From: Proteobacteria bacterium UBA1844
GTDB lineage: Bacteria; Pseudomonadota; Gammaproteobacteria; Steroidobacterales; Woeseiaceae
DNA length: 5,923 nt
Direction: 5' to 3'
NCBI GenBank assembly: GCA_002338615.1
Contig: DDIS01000210.1
Location: 1-5,923, forward strand
In this document: positions 4,528-5,923 of the stretch, in pieces
Numbering within the stretch: position 1 is the stretch's first letter
Layout: every line of letters begins with the position of its first letter
Program-made: the position numbers and the translations under genes
Notes under the pieces: generated by a model
Told to the model about the DNA's origin: nothing
Database searches by the model: none
What the model saw: only the letters and a program-made list of their open reading frames with translations

Positions 4528-5102
4528 ATCCCGAAACCCAGTTGAACCAATCGCTGATCGGCTACGTGTTGCGGTGCTCAGCGACCAAGTCGGTGAAGGC
4601 CCTGGCGTCCATAGGCATTGAGCCCGAGGACTTGCGTGACTTTCTGCAACTGAACGGGGAAGACCTGGCGCGCCTGGCGATGGTGAACGAGCCGCTCTTC
4701 AAAATCCAGTTTGACCAGGCGCTGTGGCGGCGCAAAAAATCTGCGGTCCTCCAATCGGGTGCCGATCGCGAGTTGCGCGATGCGCTGATTGCGGCGGGGG
4801 CGCCGCGCGCCATGATCGAGCGCTGGTGGCCCATGCGCCACGAGGTTTACGCCTATCTGCGTCGCTCGTGGGGCAGCTGCGGCACGGGGCGCCCGCGCGT
4901 GGCGACGGAGTCGGAAGAGAACCTGTTGTGGCGGGAGTGGTCGGCGATAGCAGCAGGACGTGCGTTCGAGACGCTGGGTGCACGGGATTACCTGGAACTC
5001 CACCGTCGTACTGACATCGATTTGGGGGTCTGTTGGTCAACGACGAACCGCTGGATCAGCGACGGTCACCCCGGTCGCGCGGAACGCCGGGTAGGGACCT
5101 AG
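4515..5102 (+). CDS. DUF2857-like ICE protein (BisC/FlhC-like regulator candidate)
   Basis: The product has 195 residues. The ATG at 4515 is chosen because GGAG at 4502-4505 precedes it by nine bases and because the family start NPETQLNQSLIGYVLRC follows at once; an in-frame TTG at 4419 would add 32 unrelated residues. Recognisable blocks are residues 5-21 (NPETQLNQSLIGYVLRC), 33-57 (IGIEPEDLRDFLQLNGEDLARLA), 85-111 (RELRDALIAAGAPRAMIERW with a following PMRHE) and the linker GTGRPRVATESEE near 123-135, where members carry G-GRP. The C-terminal TDIDLGVCWSTTNRWI (about 168-183) is HTH-like. In ICEclc the related BisC, with BisD, activates transfer genes; by analogy this could be a transcription factor acting with a partner. 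The partner gene expected upstream is missing here. It is followed after 2 bp by the AcaB-like gene. Family confidence is high, function moderate. Confidence 0.8.
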   Translation: MRYLNPETQLNQSLIGYVLRCSATKSVKALASIGIEPEDLRDFLQLNGEDLARLAMVNEPLFKIQFDQALWRRKKSAVLQSGADRELRDALIAAGAPRAMIERWWPMRHEVYAYLRRSWGSCGTGRPRVATESEENLLWREWSAIAAGRAFETLGARDYLELHRRTDIDLGVCWSTTNRWISDGHPGRAERRVGT

Positions 5103-5104
5103 CC

Positions 5105-5923
5105 ATGGTATCGCCGACACCGGAGGCGGATAACGAGGACGCGCGGAACGCCGCAGAGATTGACCATCCGGCGCTGCTGGAAGCAGAGCAACGCATGCAG
5201 GAGGTGCTCCCAGTGCCCGTGCGGGTCGTCAGCGCCACGCCATTTGCCGCGCGCCCGGGTGTGCTGCGCGGCGCCTCTACGCTGACGGTCAAGACCTACT
5301 TGGCGCAGCAGCTGGTGTTCGGCCGCCCCGCCAGCCACGGGCGTGACGCCAAGCGCGGCATCATTGGCCTCGTCGGCTTCGCCGGCATGTTGACGCAATT
5401 GTTTTCCGGCTCAAAGCTCGATGACCCGTACGCCGATAAATGGCTGCTGGACATTGAAGCGGCGATCGATGCGGCGGTCGCGGAGCTCGCAGACGCTCGT
5501 CGTACCGTTGCCGAGGCACTTGCTGAGCGCGCCGACGTACAACACAGCATCGCGCAGTCGGTCAAGCCGCTGCAGGTACCGCTATTCTTCTCCAACCAAT
5601 TCGCGTATCGCGGCGCCTATCTCGTTAACGACTTCGACAATTTGGTGTGCGCGATCCAGACCACGAAACACGTCGCCCTTTTCACGGCGAAACAAAGCAA
5701 TGCCTTGATCCAAAGTAGTAGCAAGACCGTACGTCGCACGTTTGCTTCCGCCAATGGCTACCGCTACACAGGCGTCTCGCGAGCCGATATTGCACACGGC
5801 ACCGCCAGAGCGGCCGAGGCACTGCAACGCTGGGGTGAACTGCCCGTGGGGATACTGGACGGTTCCCAGCGGGCCGAGTATGGGCCGGCGTTACCCACGG
5901 ACTCGTTCGCACATCGGTTTGCA
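5105..5923 (+). CDS. DUF1845/AcaB-like ICE protein (PFL_4669 family), open at right edge
   Basis: The frame is open for 273 codons from ATG 5105 to the window end. GGGA at 5094-5097 lies seven bases before the start, and the previous stop is 2 bp upstream, so the two genes form an operon. After an acidic lead of about 30 residues the family blocks appear: residues 58-78 (LRGASTLTVKTYLAQQLVFGR), then KRGIIGLVGFAGMLTQLF and DDPYADKWLLDIEAAI in the middle, PLQVPLFFSNQFAYRGAYLV then NDFDNLV and TKHVALF, and finally RRTFASANGYRYTGVSRADI then AHGTARA. This is the pattern of TIGR03761 (PFL_4669 family ICE protein), which belongs with PF08900, the family of AcaB, a transcription activator of IncC plasmid transfer. 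The usual family ends soon after this last block, so little should be missing. A role in regulating conjugation is plausible by family, not shown by the sequence. Confidence 0.85.
   Translation, partial: MVSPTPEADNEDARNAAEIDHPALLEAEQRMQEVLPVPVRVVSATPFAARPGVLRGASTLTVKTYLAQQLVFGRPASHGRDAKRGIIGLVGFAGMLTQLFSGSKLDDPYADKWLLDIEAAIDAAVAELADARRTVAEALAERADVQHSIAQSVKPLQVPLFFSNQFAYRGAYLVNDFDNLVCAIQTTKHVALFTAKQSNALIQSSSKTVRRTFASANGYRYTGVSRADIAHGTARAAEALQRWGELPVGILDGSQRAEYGPALPTDSFAHRFA

Noticed and set aside
5099..5912. Leftward and third-frame ORFs over the right end
   Set aside because: The rightward frame from 5105 is open for all 273 codons and matches the DUF1845/PFL_4669 pattern throughout; the others are shadows.
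1..5923. CRISPR array or tandem direct repeats
   Set aside because: No regularly spaced direct repeat of array length was seen on reading through the window.

Overview
The window looks like part of an integrating conjugative element (ICE) of the PFGI-1/ICEclc/SPI-7 type, in a moderately GC-rich proteobacterium. A Pseudomonas- or Xanthomonas-like gammaproteobacterium, or a betaproteobacterium, would fit; the sequence cannot decide between them. The placement rests on three protein families recognised by eye. They are an 'integrase domain-containing' tyrosine recombinase with a C-terminal ELGHGR...Y box, a DUF2857-like protein (NPETQLNQSLIGYVLRC start), and a DUF1845/AcaB-like (TIGR03761, PFL_4669 family) protein that runs off the right edge. 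No database search was possible, so family names come from remembered sequence patterns.

Layout. Positions 1-101 hold the probable start of a leftward gene that is cut by the window edge. Positions 102-960 have no convincing gene but carry a perfect leftward TATAAT box and several inverted repeats. At 975-1581 two small overlapping rightward genes form an operon: an HTH protein with an excisionase-like wing, then a winged-helix protein. The Shine-Dalgarno site and start of the first gene lie in one arm of a long inverted repeat. Positions 1582-2162 are a hairpin-rich interval with a possible broken ORF. At 2163-3439 the tyrosine recombinase is coupled through an ATGA overlap to a small Trp/Arg-rich protein. 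At 3640-3888 there is a small acidic protein of unknown function. At 4027-4209 there is a decayed second copy of the Trp/Arg-rich protein. Positions 4210-4502 hold no gene. From 4515 to the right edge the DUF2857-like gene is followed, after 2 bp, by the DUF1845/AcaB-like gene.

How the parts may work together (inference). The right-hand pair belongs to the conserved regulatory/replication end of these ICEs. There DUF2857 (BisC-like, distantly FlhC-like) and its neighbours help control the switch to transfer competence. In relatives this pair usually follows parA, dnaB and a ParB-like gene. Those are absent here, and non-coding and pseudogene sequence takes their place, which suggests a rearranged or reduced element. 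The recombinase and its partner form an accessory recombination module that has left a dead copy of the partner nearby. The HTH and winged-helix pair looks like a small regulatory or replication-linked unit. The clearest points for follow-up are the inverted repeat over the HTH start, the recombinase whose HxxR histidine is arginine, the partner pseudogene, and the hairpin-dense interval.
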